From assembly GCA_016789625.1 (NCBI GenBank), contig JAEUQS010000259.1:1-8525 (forward strand): 8,525 bases of DNA. Reading direction: 5' to 3'. The notes beneath the pieces are model-generated. The model worked only from the letters and a program-made list of their open reading frames with translations, was not told where the DNA came from and made no database searches. A program made the translations under genes and the position numbers. Source of the DNA: Acidobacteriota bacterium. GTDB taxonomy: Bacteria > Acidobacteriota > Thermoanaerobaculia > UBA5066. Of the stretch, positions 7,542-8,525 are shown one piece after another; position 1 is the first letter of the stretch; every line of letters starts with the position of its first letter.

Positions 7542-8419
7542 GATCCATGACGGGCTTCGGGCGGGCCACGGCAACCCGTCCGGACGGGACGGTCGTGTCG
7601 ATCCTGGTGCGCTCGGTGAACCACAGGTTCCTCGACGTCTCCCTCAAGCTGCGCGACGAGCTGGCCGCGGTGGAGGGCTCGCTCCGGCGGCTCCTCGCCG
7701 AGCGCATCGCTCGCGGCCACGTGGACGTCACGGTGAGGGTCACGCGCCCCACGGGCTCGCGCGCCACGTTCGACGTCGCCGCGGCGGCGCACTACTCGGA
7801 GGAGTGGCGCAAGGCCGCCGTCGACCGGGGCCTTCCGAGCGACCTCTCGGCGCGTGACCTCCTCGCGCTGCCGGGCGTCCTTCGGGTGGAGGAGGCCGCC
7901 GACGTGGACGACGGGCTCGCCGCGTTCGTTCGCGAGGCGCTCGAGACGGCCCTCGCCGACCACGCGGCGTCCCGCGATCGCGAAGGTGTGGCGCTCCTCG
8001 CCGCGCTCGAGGAGATCACCTCGAAGCTCGAAGGCCACGTCTCGCGGCTCGAGGCCGAGCGGCAGGGCCTCGTCGAGCGCATCCAGGCGGCGCTCGAGCA
8101 GCGGCTCGCGAAGCTCCTCGCCGGAGCGGGAAGTGTCGTCGTGGAAGAGGGCCGGCTCGCTCAGGAGGTCGCCCTCCTCGCCGACAAGGCCGACGTCACC
8201 GAGGAGCTCCAGCGGCTGCGCGCTCACCTCGTCGAGGTTCGCCGGCTCCTGTCCTCGAGCGGCGCCTCCGGCAAGCGGCTCGACTTCCTCACGCAGGAGC
8301 TCCTCCGCGAAGCCAACACGACGGGCTCGAAGCTGCGGGAGGCCGGTGCCGCGGCGGCGGTGCTGGATCTCAAGAGCGACATCGAGGCCTTCAAAGAACA
8401 GGTGCAGAACGTCGAATGA
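7538..8419 (+). CDS. yicC: YicC/YloC family endoribonuclease
   Basis: Cytoplasmic protein of a widely conserved family; E. coli YicC is reported to be an endoribonuclease acting on small RNAs such as RyhB. The 293 aa match the family's usual length of about 290. The N-terminal signature is MTGFGRA (4-10), with SVNHRFLD at 26-33. The middle region has long charged helices (about 145-195) that may form coiled coils. The C-terminal domain has GKRLDFLTQELLREANTTGSK (245-265) and DLKSDIEAFKEQVQN (277-291), the most conserved block of the family. The TTG start at 7538 sits in a TTGA overlap with msbA behind GAGGAGG; starting at ATG 7547 would drop three residues only. The end overlaps gmk as ATGA; yicC-gmk neighbourhood is common across bacteria, which supports the call. 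Confidence 0.95.
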   Translation: MRSMTGFGRATATRPDGTVVSILVRSVNHRFLDVSLKLRDELAAVEGSLRRLLAERIARGHVDVTVRVTRPTGSRATFDVAAAAHYSEEWRKAAVDRGLPSDLSARDLLALPGVLRVEEAADVDDGLAAFVREALETALADHAASRDREGVALLAALEEITSKLEGHVSRLEAERQGLVERIQAALEQRLAKLLAGAGSVVVEEGRLAQEVALLADKADVTEELQRLRAHLVEVRRLLSSSGASGKRLDFLTQELLREANTTGSKLREAGAAAAVLDLKSDIEAFKEQVQNVE

Positions 8420-8525
8420 AGAAACCCAAGGGAGACCTCTTCATCGTTTCGTCGCCCTCGGGCGCGGGCAAGACGACGCTGATCCAGCGCGTTCTGCATG
8501 ACGAGGGGCTCGGCCCTTCGTCCAT
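8416..8525 (+). CDS. gmk: Guanylate kinase, 3' end cut by the window
   Basis: GMP kinase: it converts GMP to GDP with ATP, in the cytoplasm. Only 36 complete codons are visible. They give the N-terminal strand GDLFIVSS and the P-loop SPSGAGKTT at 13-21, with Ser in place of the first Gly, a common variant in this family. The ATG at 8416 overlaps the yicC stop (ATGA), and the ribosome site is weak, suggesting coupling to yicC. The placement after yicC is the usual one and separates this from other P-loop kinases. The rest of the enzyme (about 165-170 aa more) lies beyond the window. Confidence 0.9.
   Translation, partial: MKKPKGDLFIVSSPSGAGKTTLIQRVLHDEGLGPSS

Overview
The window is a dense, co-directional (+ strand) stretch of housekeeping genes from a very GC-rich, Gram-negative (lipid A-making) bacterium. 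No mobile element, CRISPR array, tRNA or rRNA is visible. The composition, and a small membrane protein that resembles the DUF6677 proteins I associate with Acidobacteriota, suggest an uncultured or little-studied acidobacterial lineage. That taxonomic guess is inference.

Layout: (1) 1-1583 holds the 3' part of a histidinol-phosphate/aromatic aminotransferase (hisC) and cytidylate kinase (cmk). They overlap by four bases, and cmk can only begin at a non-ATG/GTG/TTG codon, most likely CTG. (2) 1580-3527 is the rpsA unit: a sigma70-like promoter overlapping the cmk stop, a leader of about 75 nt with a small hairpin, six-domain ribosomal protein S1, and a strong intrinsic terminator. (3) 3557-3985 encodes an HU/IHF-family protein with extensions at both ends. 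It sits where ihfB sits in gammaproteobacteria. (4) 3978-4543 encodes two small uncharacterised inner-membrane proteins. (5) 4540-7541 holds lpxB and msbA, for lipid A disaccharide synthesis and lipid A-core flipping. (6) 7538-8525 holds yicC (endoribonuclease family) and the start of gmk (guanylate kinase), cut by the window end.

From the HU gene onward every gene overlaps the next: by 8 nt once, then by the 4-nt NTGA arrangement. With hisC/cmk, all four possible NTGA forms occur (ATGA, GTGA, TTGA, CTGA), which implies pervasive translational coupling. The order cmk-rpsA-ihf-...-msbA parallels E. coli, and the aminotransferase next to cmk recalls the aromatic supraoperon of other proteobacteria. 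The genes link nucleotide kinases, translation, nucleoid structure, RNA turnover and outer-membrane lipid supply, all growth-related functions. No obviously new defence or mobile system is present. The least explained part is the coupled pair of small membrane proteins directly upstream of lpxB-msbA.
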